Part shown: positions 6,135 through 14,043 of the stretch, one piece after another | Numbering within the stretch: position 1 is the stretch's first letter | Layout of the letters: each line of letters starts with the position of its first letter | Origin: Candidatus Bipolaricaulota bacterium | GTDB taxonomy: Bacteria; Bipolaricaulota; Bipolaricaulia; Bipolaricaulales; Bipolaricaulaceae | Length of the DNA stretch: 16,007 bases | Direction: 5' to 3' | NCBI GenBank assembly: GCA_014360945.1 | Contig: JACIWM010000021.1 | Coordinates: forward strand, 1 to 16,007 | Notes under the pieces: generated by a model | What the model was told of the DNA's origin: nothing | The model's database searches: none | What the model saw: only the letters and a program-made list of their open reading frames with translations | Translations under genes and position numbers: made by a program

Positions 6135-8867
6135 TTAGTCCCCACCCACCTCCGCTTTGAGCTTTTCCCGCAGGGCCGCCTGGGCCGCGGCCAGCCGCGC
6201 CACGGGAATCCGCCACGGCGAAGCGGAGACGTAATCCAGACCCAGTTCGTGACAGACGTGGACGGAGCGGGACTCCCCGCCGTGCTCGCCGCAGATCCCC
6301 ACGGAAAGGTCCGGCCGGGTCCGCCGACCCTTCTCCACGGCAATGCGCATGAGCTCGCCCACCCCGTTCCGATCGAGGGTCTCGAAGGGATCTTCGGGAA
6401 GAATCCGGCGCTCCAGGTACTCCCGGATGAATTTGCCCGCATCGTCTCGGGAGAACCCGAACGTCATTTGGGTGAGGTCGTTCGTGCCGAACGAGAAGAA
6501 CTCCGCCTCGCGGGCGATCTCGTCGGCGGTGATCGCAGCCCGCGGCACCTCCACCATCGTTCCCACCTTGAAGTGGATCTCCACCCCCTCTTCAGCCATG
6601 ACCCGGCGGGCGATCTCCGTGACCCGCTCGCGCATGACCCGCATCTCGTTCACGTGGCCGACAAGGGGGATCATCACCTCCGGCTTAGGATTGAGCCCTT
6701 CCTTCTTGAGCTTTGCCGCGGCTCGGAAGATGGCCTCCACCTGCATGTCATAGAGATCAGGGTGGGTGATGCCCAGCCGCACCCCGCGGTGCCCAAGCAT
6801 GGGGTTGAACTCCTGCAGGGAGTCGATCTGGGCCTTGAGCTCCTCAAACTTCATGCCCAACCGCTCCGCAAGAAGCCGGATGTCCTTTTCTTCTCGGGGG
6901 AGGAACTCGTGCATGGGCGGGTCCAGAAGCCGGATGATCACGGGCTTTCCGTCCATGACCCGCAGGAGACCCTCGAAGTCCGCGGTCTGTATTTTCTGGA
7001 GGGCGGCGAGGGCCTTGCGCCGGGCCTCGGGGCTGGGCGCAACCAAGGCCTCCTGCATGTAGGGAATGCGGTCCTCGGCGAAGAACATGTGTTCAGTGCG
7101 GCAAAGGCCGATTCCTTCGGCACCGAAAGCCAAGGCCACTTCGGCTTGATCGGGTTGGTCCGCATTGGCTCTGACCCCCAGCCTCCGCCGGGCATCGGCC
7201 CAGCTCATGAGCTTCGCGAAAAGCTGGTAAATCGGGGCTTCTTCGGGCTTGAGGGTCTTCGTGATGAGGACCTGGACCACCTCGCTCGGCTGGGTCGGGA
7301 TCTTTCCGAGAAGGACCTCACCGGTGGTGCCATCGATGGAGAGCCAATCGCCCTCGCGCAGGACTTCTCCGGCCACCCGGAGCTCGCGCTTTTGATAGTC
7401 GATTTGGAGGGCTTCACAGCCCACCACTGCCACCTTTCCGATCTGGCGGGCCACCACCGCGGCGTGGGAGGTGAGGCCACCCCGGGCGGTGAGGATCCCT
7501 TGAGCGGCGGCCATGCCGCGGATGTCGTCGGGCGAGGTCTCATGCCGCACGAGGATCACCGGTCCTTCCTTTGCCATTTCCTCCGCCTTTTGTGCGGAGA
7601 GGGCGATGCGTCCGGAGGCTGCGCCCGGCCCGGCCGCCAAACCCTTGGCCAAAACCTTGGCCTTGGCTTTGGCCTTGGGATCAAAAATGGGCTGAAGGAG
7701 CTGGGAAAGCTGCTCCGCCGGATCGATCCGCAGGATGGCCTCGTCCTCGGTGATAAGACCTTCTTCAGCCATCTCCACGGCGATCCTTACCGCGGCAAAG
7801 CCCGTGCGCTTTCCCGCGCGGGTCTGAAGGATGTAGAGCTTTCCCTCCTCGATGGTGAACTCCACATCCTGCATGTCCCGATAGTGCTTCTCCAGGATCT
7901 CCCGGATGCGCAAAAGCTCTTGGTAGACCTCGGGCAGGGCTTCCTCGAGGGAAACTTGCGTGGGATCGGTTTTCGCCGCCTTGGAAATGGGGCTAGGCGT
8001 GCGGATCCCGGCCACCACGTCCTCGCCCTGGGCGTTGAGGAGGAATTCTCCGTAGAGCCGGTTTTCGCCGGTGGCAGGATCGCGGGTGAAGCACACCCCT
8101 GTTCCGGAGCGGTTCCCAAGATTCCCGAACACCATAGCCTGGACGTTCACCGCCGTTCCCATGTCCTCGGGGATGCGATACATGCGGCGGTAAACGCGAG
8201 CCCGTTCGTTCATCCACGAGCGCACCACCGCTCCAATCGCGCCCCAAAGCTGTTCCCAAGGATCCTGAGGAAATTCCTTTCCCGCGTTTTTGATGATGGT
8301 CTTATAGCGGGCCACGAGCTCCTGAAAATCCTCGGCAGTGAGGTCCAGATCAGAGGAGGCTTTCCTTTCGCGCTTCAGCTCCTCCATGGCTGCGGCAAAG
8401 GGGTCCATCTCGTCCTTGAGCCCCAGGACCACCGAGCCGTACATGGAAAGAAGACGGCGGTAGGCGTCGTAGGCGAAGCGCGCGGAGGTGCGGCGGGCCA
8501 GGCCCTCCACGGATTTATCGTTCAGGCCCAAATTGAGAATGGTGTCCATCATCCCCGGCATGGACACCGGGGCTCCGGAGCGCACGGAGACCAGAAGGGG
8601 ATTTTCGGGATCTCCGAACTTCCTTCCCGTGGCCTCCTCCAGGAATTTCATGCCCTCCCGGACCTGCTCCTCCAGGCCTTCCGGGTATTTGCCGCTGTTT
8701 TTGTAGTAGTAGCGGCAAACCTCGGTGGTGATGGTGAATCCCGGCGGGACGGGGATTCCGATGGACGCCATCTCCGCGAGGTTCGCGCCCTTCCCGCCCA
8801 AAAGATCCTTCATTTTTGCGCTTCCCTCGGTCCTACCCGCGCCGAAGAGGTACACGTACTTTGCCAT
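6135..8867 (-). CDS. ppdK: pyruvate, phosphate dikinase
   Basis: PpdK interconverts pyruvate, ATP and phosphate with PEP, AMP and pyrophosphate. In anaerobes it serves glycolysis or gluconeogenesis in the cytoplasm. The 910-aa protein is slightly longer than the usual 870-890. The N-terminal ATP-grasp domain opens LFGAGRTEG...LLGGKGANLAEM. The swivelling domain carries the phosphorylated histidine in GGLTSHAAVVAR (H468), preceded by LVRHETSPDDI. The C-terminal PEP/pyruvate barrel ends with GICGEHGGE (catalytic Cys near 859) and LDYVSASPWRIPVARLAAAQA. A Lys/Ala-rich linker follows FDP at about 397-405. The ATG has an excellent Shine-Dalgarno (GGGGGTGA, 8871-8878) that overlaps the ftsY stop codon, leaving 3 nt between the genes. 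No frameshift or missing catalytic residue is seen. Confidence 0.97.
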   Translation of the reverse strand: MAKYVYLFGAGRTEGSAKMKDLLGGKGANLAEMASIGIPVPPGFTITTEVCRYYYKNSGKYPEGLEEQVREGMKFLEEATGRKFGDPENPLLVSVRSGAPVSMPGMMDTILNLGLNDKSVEGLARRTSARFAYDAYRRLLSMYGSVVLGLKDEMDPFAAAMEELKRERKASSDLDLTAEDFQELVARYKTIIKNAGKEFPQDPWEQLWGAIGAVVRSWMNERARVYRRMYRIPEDMGTAVNVQAMVFGNLGNRSGTGVCFTRDPATGENRLYGEFLLNAQGEDVVAGIRTPSPISKAAKTDPTQVSLEEALPEVYQELLRIREILEKHYRDMQDVEFTIEEGKLYILQTRAGKRTGFAAVRIAVEMAEEGLITEDEAILRIDPAEQLSQLLQPIFDPKAKAKAKVLAKGLAAGPGAASGRIALSAQKAEEMAKEGPVILVRHETSPDDIRGMAAAQGILTARGGLTSHAAVVARQIGKVAVVGCEALQIDYQKRELRVAGEVLREGDWLSIDGTTGEVLLGKIPTQPSEVVQVLITKTLKPEEAPIYQLFAKLMSWADARRRLGVRANADQPDQAEVALAFGAEGIGLCRTEHMFFAEDRIPYMQEALVAPSPEARRKALAALQKIQTADFEGLLRVMDGKPVIIRLLDPPMHEFLPREEKDIRLLAERLGMKFEELKAQIDSLQEFNPMLGHRGVRLGITHPDLYDMQVEAIFRAAAKLKKEGLNPKPEVMIPLVGHVNEMRVMRERVTEIARRVMAEEGVEIHFKVGTMVEVPRAAITADEIAREAEFFSFGTNDLTQMTFGFSRDDAGKFIREYLERRILPEDPFETLDRNGVGELMRIAVEKGRRTRPDLSVGICGEHGGESRSVHVCHELGLDYVSASPWRIPVARLAAAQAALREKLKAEVGGD

Positions 8868-8870
8868 CTT

Positions 8871-9776
8871 TCACCCCCTGAGAAGGGCCCGGGCGAATTC
8901 CGCGGCGCGGAAGGGCGCAAGATCATCGAGGTCCTTTCCCACTCCCACCCAGAGGATCGGGAGCTTGAGGGCGCGTACCACGGGAAGGACCGCGCCGCCC
9001 CGGGCCGTTCCGTCGAGTTTCGTCAAAATAAGGCCGGTGAGGTCCACCGCGTCATGGAAGAGCTGGGCTTGGGAAATGGCATTTTGGCCGACGGTGGCGT
9101 CCACCACCAAAAGCCGCTCGTCTGGGGCACGCCCCAGCACCTTCTCCACTACTCGTCGGATCTTTTTCAGCTCCTCCATAAGCGGCACCTTGGTTTGCAG
9201 TCGCCCGGCCGTATCAACCAAAACTACATCATAACCGGCGGCGCGGGCATGGACCAGGGCATCATGAACCACGGCTCCGGGGTCGGCGCCGGGTTTATGG
9301 GCCACCACTTCCACACCCAGCTCCTCGCCAAGCTCTTTCAGTTGCTCGATGGCCGCGGCGCGGAAGGTGTCCGCCGCCACGAAAATCGGTTTTTTCCCCT
9401 GAGCCAATAACCACTTTCCCATCTTTGCCACCGTCGTGGTCTTTCCCGAGCCGTTCACCCCCACAAAAAGGAGCAAGGCGAGCTCGGAGGGCAGGGAAAA
9501 ATCGCGCTCGGCCTGGGAAAGCTCGGCGGCAATGATCTGTTCCACCGCCGTCAAAAGTTCTTCCCAGCCGAAGCGGCCGGGAAGCTTTGCCGAGACCTCG
9601 GTCACGATGCGTTTGGCCTCCTCCACCCCCACGTCCGCGGAAAGCAGCGCCTCCTCCAGGCGCTCAAAAAGCTCCGTGCTCTTTTGTCCTTGGAAGACGG
9701 AGCCAAGAGTGTCAAGGAGGCCTTCTCGAGTACGGGAAAGGCCCTGACGCAGGCGCTCCCAAAAACTTTCCGGCAT
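8871..9776 (-). CDS. ftsY: signal recognition particle receptor FtsY
   Basis: FtsY is the SRP receptor GTPase that docks ribosome-nascent-chain/SRP complexes at the inner membrane. The protein (301 aa) is an NG core only. A four-helix N domain occupies about residues 1-95, followed by the G domain with the P-loop GVNGSGKTTT (106-115), DTFRAAA (136-142), DTAGRLQTK (188-196), TKLDGTARGG (252-261) and the closing GVGKDLDDLAPF. The long acidic A domain of E. coli FtsY is absent, as in many other bacteria. The sequence DTAGRLQTKVPLMEELKKI and the lack of an M domain separate it from Ffh. I prefer ATG 9776, which shares one base with the argS stop (TGATG) and has GAGGAG 5 nt upstream; GTG 9779 adds one residue. 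It lies between argS and ppdK. Confidence 0.96.
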   Translation of the reverse strand: MPESFWERLRQGLSRTREGLLDTLGSVFQGQKSTELFERLEEALLSADVGVEEAKRIVTEVSAKLPGRFGWEELLTAVEQIIAAELSQAERDFSLPSELALLLFVGVNGSGKTTTVAKMGKWLLAQGKKPIFVAADTFRAAAIEQLKELGEELGVEVVAHKPGADPGAVVHDALVHARAAGYDVVLVDTAGRLQTKVPLMEELKKIRRVVEKVLGRAPDERLLVVDATVGQNAISQAQLFHDAVDLTGLILTKLDGTARGGAVLPVVRALKLPILWVGVGKDLDDLAPFRAAEFARALLRG

Positions 9777-11413
9777 CACATCTCCTCGGGAGCGCGCACC
9801 CCGAGGATGGAAAGGCCGCGGAAAAGGACGAGCTTTATTCCCGCCAAGAGGGCCAGGCGTGCGGGTGTGGCCGCGCCCTGCCCAAGGATCCGCACCCGCG
9901 CATAATAAGGATGGAAAATGCCGGCAAGGTTTTCCAGGTACTCACAAAGAAGATGGGGGCCGAATTCCCGGGCGCAAACGCGAAGGACATCGGGAAAGCG
10001 ATCAAGCTCCATGATCAACCGAAGCTCCTCTGGCTCCTTAAGAGGGGAGAGGTCCACGGAAAGAAGGTCCGCGGGAAGCTCCCCCCGGGCCTGGGCTTCC
10101 CGGAACACGGAGGCGATGCGGGTGTGGGCGTACTGCACGTAGTACACGGGGTTCTCGAGGCTCTGCTTTTTCGCAAGCTCAAAATCGAAGACGAGATGGC
10201 TTTCGGGCTTGCGCATGACCATGAAGTAGCGGGCGGCATCCCGCCCCACTTCGTCCACGAGGTCCTTCAGGCGCAGGAATTTGCCGGCCCGGGTGGACAT
10301 TTTCTCGATCCCCTCCGCACCTTTTAGGGTCACGAATTGGTGCAAACAGTAGCTCAAAAATCCCTCGGGAAGGCCAAGAAGACGGAGGGCGAGCTTCACC
10401 TGTTGTTGTTCTTCGATGTGATCAGCGCCCTGAACGTCCACGACCCAGTCAAACCCGCGCCGGAATTTGTCCAGATGGTAGGCGATGTCCACCATGAGGT
10501 AGGTGGGGGTGCCGTCGGAGCGGATGAGCACGGGATCGCGGCCCAGTCCATGGGTTTTGGCGGAAAGCCAGATGGCCCCGTCCTTTTCGTAAATGGCGCC
10601 GCGCTCCCGCAAACGCTGGAGGACCTCGTCCACAAGGCCCTTGCGGATGATGTCCCCTTCCCGCGTCCACACGTCGAACCGCACACCGATGGCTTCGAGG
10701 TCCTCCTCGATGAGACGCAGCATCCGGGGCACGACTTCGTTTCGGAACACTTTTTTGGCTTCGGCGTTCCACTCGGGATAGGCGTTTCCAAATCGTTCGG
10801 CGAGCTCTTGCCCGATGGGAATGAGGTAATCGCCGTGGTAGCCGCCTTCAGGAATGGGCTGAGGATCGCCCAGGGCCTGGCGATACCGGGCCCACAGGGA
10901 CTGGGCCAAAAGTTCGATTTGGCGGCCTTCGTCGTTGAGGTAGTACTCTCGGGTCACTTCCCAGCCCAGCTCCGAAAAAATGTTGGCCAACACATCGCCC
11001 AATGCGGCCTGCCGGCCATGGCCGATGGTGAGAGGACCAGTGGGATTGGAGGAAACGAACTCCACTTGCAGCTTCTTTCCCGCGCCTTCCTGCCCTTTCC
11101 CGTAGGCCAAGTCTTCTCGCAGAACCCGGCGCAGGACCTCGTGGAGGGTCTCCGGGCGCAGGAAAAAGTTGAGGAAGCCCTGAACGGCCTGGACCTGAGA
11201 AAAGGCAGGATGGCCGGAAAGGGCCTGGGCTAGGTCATTGGCGATATCTTGGGGAGACCGCCGGGCCTCTTTAGCCAAAAGGAAAGCCACACGGCTTGAG
11301 AGATCCCCAAGTTCTCGGCGGGGCGGCCGGTCAACGGGGATCTCCGGCGGAGAAAGGCCCAAGCGGTCCAGGACGGAGCGAATGGACTCCTGGACCAGCG
11401 CCTCCAGCTGCAT
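9776..11413 (-). CDS. argS: arginyl-tRNA synthetase
   Basis: ArgS charges tRNA-Arg with arginine. The 545-aa class I synthetase has the N-terminal Add1-type tRNA D-loop-binding domain (about 1-110). The catalytic Rossmann fold follows with the signature SSNPTGPLTIGHGRQAALGD, in which the HIGH box reads TIGH (129-132). The KMSKS-equivalent is KMSTRAGKF (371-379). A helical anticodon-binding domain ends in the typical ILGVRAPEEM. The first His of the HIGH motif is Thr, while the second (H132) is retained; this is a variation, not a reason to call it inactive. The ATG directly abuts the spoVS stop codon (no gap), and the stop overlaps the ftsY start. There is no room in the operon leader for a T-box. 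Confidence is very high. Confidence 0.97.
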   Translation of the reverse strand: MQLEALVQESIRSVLDRLGLSPPEIPVDRPPRRELGDLSSRVAFLLAKEARRSPQDIANDLAQALSGHPAFSQVQAVQGFLNFFLRPETLHEVLRRVLREDLAYGKGQEGAGKKLQVEFVSSNPTGPLTIGHGRQAALGDVLANIFSELGWEVTREYYLNDEGRQIELLAQSLWARYRQALGDPQPIPEGGYHGDYLIPIGQELAERFGNAYPEWNAEAKKVFRNEVVPRMLRLIEEDLEAIGVRFDVWTREGDIIRKGLVDEVLQRLRERGAIYEKDGAIWLSAKTHGLGRDPVLIRSDGTPTYLMVDIAYHLDKFRRGFDWVVDVQGADHIEEQQQVKLALRLLGLPEGFLSYCLHQFVTLKGAEGIEKMSTRAGKFLRLKDLVDEVGRDAARYFMVMRKPESHLVFDFELAKKQSLENPVYYVQYAHTRIASVFREAQARGELPADLLSVDLSPLKEPEELRLIMELDRFPDVLRVCAREFGPHLLCEYLENLAGIFHPYYARVRILGQGAATPARLALLAGIKLVLFRGLSILGVRAPEEM

Positions 11414-11674
11414 CTATTTTTCGATCACGAAGCGGATACCAGTCTTGATCTCTCCGCCGATTTCCACGTCGATGAATCCCGGGGTGACTTTGATCTCCGC
11501 CTCGCCCTCCCTTTCCACGAGTCTCCGGGCGATGGCGATGGCCTTGATGGCCTGATTGACGGCGCCGGCCCCGATGGCGTGGGCTTCGACGATCCCGTCC
11601 TCCTCCAACGCCCCGGCAATGGCTCCCGCTACCGCCTTGGGATTGGAAGTAGCCGCGACTTTGAGGATCTGCAT
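11414..11674 (-). CDS. spoVS: stage V sporulation protein S (SpoVS) family regulator
   Basis: This is a complete 86-aa SpoVS-family protein. The start QILKVAATSNPKAVAGAIAG, the centre AHAIGAGAVNQAIKAIAIAR (an Alba-like nucleic-acid-binding fold in solved homologues) and the end VEIGGEIKTGIRFVIEK match the family. In Bacillus SpoVS influences spore development and septation; homologues are common in non-sporulating lineages, where they are thought to act as DNA- or RNA-binding regulators. No other sporulation gene is present here. The start is certain: AAAAAGGAGG lies 5 nt upstream of the ATG. It is the first gene of the minus-strand run and has its own promoter. It could modulate its own operon (inference only). 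Confidence 0.95.
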   Translation of the reverse strand: MQILKVAATSNPKAVAGAIAGALEEDGIVEAHAIGAGAVNQAIKAIAIARRLVEREGEAEIKVTPGFIDVEIGGEIKTGIRFVIEK

Positions 11675-11679
11675 GCTTG

Positions 11680-11684
11680 CCTCC
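11680..11684 (-). promoter_or_regulatory. strong ribosome-binding site of spoVS
   Basis: Read on the minus strand, GGAGG preceded by a run of five A's lies 5 nt before the spoVS ATG. It is the strongest Shine-Dalgarno on this strand of the window, consistent with high translation of the operon's first gene. Confidence 0.75.
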
Positions 11685-11713
11685 TTTTTCTGCGAGGACT
11701 GAAGTTTTGAGCG

Positions 11714-11742
11714 ATTCTAGCCGGAGGGGAGGGCCAAGGCAA
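11714..11742 (-). promoter_or_regulatory. sigma70-type promoter of the spoVS-argS-ftsY-ppdK-permease run
   Basis: On the minus strand TTGCCT (11742-11737) and TAGAAT (11719-11714) are separated by exactly 17 nt. The -10 box matches at five of six positions and the -35 at four of six. Transcription would start near 11707, giving a leader of about 33 nt before spoVS. Nothing downstream offers room for a second promoter until the permeases, so this is likely the main promoter of the run. Confidence 0.65.
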
Positions 11743-11765
11743 TAGTGGTTGAGGGGGAAGGGGAA

Positions 11766-12926
11766 ATGCTTACGATCTCACCTAGGATGCGCTGGATTTT
11801 GCACGTGGACATGGACGCCTTTTATGCCTCCGTGGAGGAGCTGGACCGGCCGGAGCTGCGGGGAAAGCCGGTGATCGTGGCCGGGCCGGAACCCCGGGGG
11901 GTTGTGGCCACCGCCTCCTACGCCGCCCGCGCGTTCGGGGTCCGCTCAGGCATGCCCACCGCCCAGGCCAAACGCCTCTGCCCCCACGGGATCTTCCTTC
12001 CCCCACGCTTTGACCGCTACGAGGAGCTGGCCCAGAAAATCCGGGCCATTCTTTACGAATACAGCCCGCTTGTGGAGCCGCTTTCCTTGGACGAGGCCTT
12101 CGTGGATCTCGCGGGGACCGAGCTTTTACACGGTTCACCGGAGAAGGTGGCGAAGGAGATCCACGAACGCATCCCCAAAGAAACCGGGCTTTCCTGTTCC
12201 GTGGGCCTTGGACCAAACAAGCTTTTGGCCAAACTCGCCTCCGATTCCGCCAAACCCGGAGGGCTGCGGGTGGTGCGGCCGGAGGAAGTTCAAAGTTTCC
12301 TCGATCCTCTGCCGGTGGAGAAACTTTGGGGGGTGGGACCGAAGACGGCGGCGCGGCTTTGGGAAAAAGGGGTGAGGACCGTACGGGACCTTCGGGAGGT
12401 GCCGCTTGGTCTTTTGCGCTCCTGGTTTGGCCAAAAAGGCGGGGAAGCCCTTTGGCAATTGGCCCGGGGAATCGACGACTCCCCGGTGGTTCCCGTGCGG
12501 CAGGCCAAATCTCTCTCCCATGAGGTCACTTATCCCGAGGACCTTTTTTCCCGGGACCAAATCATCGCGGAGCTCCGTCGTCTCTCACTTTTGGTGGTGG
12601 ACAGAATGAAGGCGGAGCGAGTTTTAGCTAAAACCGTACAGATCAAGGTGCGCTTCTCCGATTTCACCACGGTGACCCGCCAGACAAAACTTTCCGAGCC
12701 CACCGATCACCCCCTTCTTTTGGCTGCGGAGGCCGTGGGTCTTTTCTCCCGCGTGGCGATTCCTCCTGGGCAAGGGGTGAGGCTTTTGGGGGTAGGTGTC
12801 TCCGACCTCGTTCCGGCCACATTCTCTCCGCTACATCTTTTTGTCGACCCCAAACTTGCGGAAGCGATCCGGGAGGTGCGGGAAAAATTCGGTCCGGAAG
12901 CGCTCTCCCTTTGGGAGCCTAGCTGA
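11766..12926 (+). CDS. dinB: DNA polymerase IV (Y-family, translesion)
   Basis: DinB is an error-prone polymerase that copies damaged template. The 386-aa protein shows all Y-family signatures: ILHVDMDAFYASVE with catalytic D15 and steric-gate Y20, the nucleotide-contacting SYAARAFGVRSGMP (51-64), catalytic SLDEAF (D109, E110), and SVGLGPNKLLAKLASDSAKP (145-164). The thumb HhH (LWGVGPKTAARL) and a complete little-finger domain follow. ATG 11766 is chosen because GAGGGGG lies 8 nt upstream. ATG 11787 would begin as in many relatives (MRWILHVDMD) but has only AGG touching the start; GTG 11745 is also possible. The C-terminus (ALSLWEPS) has no clear clamp-binding QLxLF motif, at most a degenerate LSLW. 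I found no SOS-type operator upstream. The gene is divergent from spoVS across a short shared control region. Confidence 0.95.
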   Translation: MLTISPRMRWILHVDMDAFYASVEELDRPELRGKPVIVAGPEPRGVVATASYAARAFGVRSGMPTAQAKRLCPHGIFLPPRFDRYEELAQKIRAILYEYSPLVEPLSLDEAFVDLAGTELLHGSPEKVAKEIHERIPKETGLSCSVGLGPNKLLAKLASDSAKPGGLRVVRPEEVQSFLDPLPVEKLWGVGPKTAARLWEKGVRTVRDLREVPLGLLRSWFGQKGGEALWQLARGIDDSPVVPVRQAKSLSHEVTYPEDLFSRDQIIAELRRLSLLVVDRMKAERVLAKTVQIKVRFSDFTTVTRQTKLSEPTDHPLLLAAEAVGLFSRVAIPPGQGVRLLGVGVSDLVPATFSPLHLFVDPKLAEAIREVREKFGPEALSLWEPS

Positions 12927-12934
12927 ACCTAGGC
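12917..12934 (+). terminator. weak hairpin across the dinB stop codon
   Basis: GCCTAG (12917-12922) pairs perfectly with CTAGGC (12929-12934) around a 6-nt loop that contains the dinB TGA. Two extra G-C pairs are possible beyond a bulge. There is no strong T-run after it, so it is at best a weak or attenuating terminator between dinB and the next gene. Confidence 0.3.
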
Positions 12935-12957
12935 CCAGTGGTTAAGCTTTATCGGCC

Positions 12958-14043
12958 ATGAATGTCAAGTTTCTTCTCCTGTGCGCGTTTTGGGTCCCGG
13001 CTTTGGCCATAAACATCTGCCAATATCAGGCCCCCACCACCAATCTTCTTCGGGGGGAGGCGGCTTTAAGTTACCACTATTTTGAGGATCCTCTCACCCC
13101 CGGCCCGGATATCAACTCCGGGAAATTCGCGTTCCGCGGGGATTGGTTGGTGGACTCTCCCGAGCGGGGTGTGGGTCTTTCCTTCGGTGGGGAGCTTGCC
13201 CTCGCTGGTCTTTCCCCGGCCTCCTTCACCGCCCAAGTTTCCGGGACCTTTCGAGAGTATCCTTTTCCGGCCCTTTCGTATTTCGTTTTCGGCGGGGTGG
13301 AGGGGATGTTGGACGCGAAATATACCCGGCCCCTTTTGGAAGCCCGGGCCGGGGTGGGCTACGGCCGGTTCACCGACGTGACCCCCCTTGTGCGGGCCCT
13401 GCGCGTGGAGGAGAGGCTTCTTCAGGAAGGCCTTCTTCTTTCGGCCCTTCCCGAGCGGGTCATTTTGCGCCTGGCCCAAGAAATCGGGCGCCGCCAGCTT
13501 TATCCCGCCCTGTCCGATCTCGCCGCCGCGCTAATCAAGATCATCACCGAGGAAACGAAGACCTCCATGGATCCCCGCGGCGCCCTCATCGCCGAGGAAG
13601 TTCTGGAGGAAGCCGGGCTGGAGCGGTACTGCGGCTGGACGGCGCAGTTTGGTTTAGGTTACGCCTTAAGCCGGCCACAACCCGGCTATGCTCTTGCCTT
13701 TAACTTCTCCCTCCAGGCCGCGGCCACCCCGGACCCCCGCACCCAGATCCTCTTCAAGTCCGACCTCTCCGCCCCATACCAAGTTTTCGAGGAGTACACC
13801 TGGAACCTGTCCGCCTCCTACACGTACCGGGTGAACGAGGTCACAAGTTTCGCCGCGAATTATTCCCTGCGGCAGGTGAAGCCGCGGGGGCAGATGCCCG
13901 CGGGAACGCAAAGCGCCACGTTCCAACTTGTCTTCAAGCTCGGTGGGGCCAACGTCACCATCCAAGTGGCCTTCTCCAAATTGGCGGAGGCTCGGGAATG
14001 GGCCCAGGATCTTCTCATTTCCGCAGGATGGCAGCTTTGGTGA
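12958..14043 (+). CDS. exported protein, putative outer-membrane beta-barrel with helical insert
   Basis: I do not recognise a named family. The 361-aa product begins with a clean signal peptide (K4, hydrophobic 5-16, ALA cleavage site at 15-17). Residues 34-138 and 226-345 are rich in alternating polar/hydrophobic and aromatic strands with short turns, such as WNLSASYTY and FAANYSL. The chain ends in an aromatic residue after a short amphipathic stretch (SAGWQLW), which together suggest an outer-membrane beta-barrel. Between the strand-rich halves, about residues 142-222 are strongly helical and charged, an unusual insert that could plug the pore or lie in the periplasm. C21 and C225 could form a disulfide. 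The ATG has no Shine-Dalgarno; a weak hairpin separates it from dinB. Its stop overlaps the yidD start. Export is well supported; barrel topology is inference. Confidence 0.72.
   Translation: MNVKFLLLCAFWVPALAINICQYQAPTTNLLRGEAALSYHYFEDPLTPGPDINSGKFAFRGDWLVDSPERGVGLSFGGELALAGLSPASFTAQVSGTFREYPFPALSYFVFGGVEGMLDAKYTRPLLEARAGVGYGRFTDVTPLVRALRVEERLLQEGLLLSALPERVILRLAQEIGRRQLYPALSDLAAALIKIITEETKTSMDPRGALIAEEVLEEAGLERYCGWTAQFGLGYALSRPQPGYALAFNFSLQAAATPDPRTQILFKSDLSAPYQVFEEYTWNLSASYTYRVNEVTSFAANYSLRQVKPRGQMPAGTQSATFQLVFKLGGANVTIQVAFSKLAEAREWAQDLLISAGWQLW

Noticed and set aside
7645..7682. Short reiterated CCTTGG/GCCTTGG units inside ppdK.
   Set aside because: They encode the Lys-Ala-Lys-rich linker after FDP that other PpdK proteins also have in this region; simple coding low complexity.
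6249..9410. A 1053-codon open frame on the plus strand opposite ppdK and ftsY.
   Set aside because: It runs exactly antisense to two unmistakable genes, its composition (His, Gly, Leu, Arg rich) is what high-GC codon bias produces on the opposite strand, and it shows no domain pattern.
10337..11233. A 298-codon plus-strand open frame opposite argS.
   Set aside because: A shadow of argS codon bias, with no ribosome-binding site or recognisable motif.
11675..11713. A T-box or other riboswitch controlling argS through the spoVS leader.
   Set aside because: The predicted leader is only about 33 nt, far too short for a T-box, and shows no terminator/antiterminator pair.
11690..11765. An SOS (LexA) operator upstream of dinB.
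   Set aside because: No CTGT-N8-ACAG or GAAC-N4-GTTC type palindrome is present.
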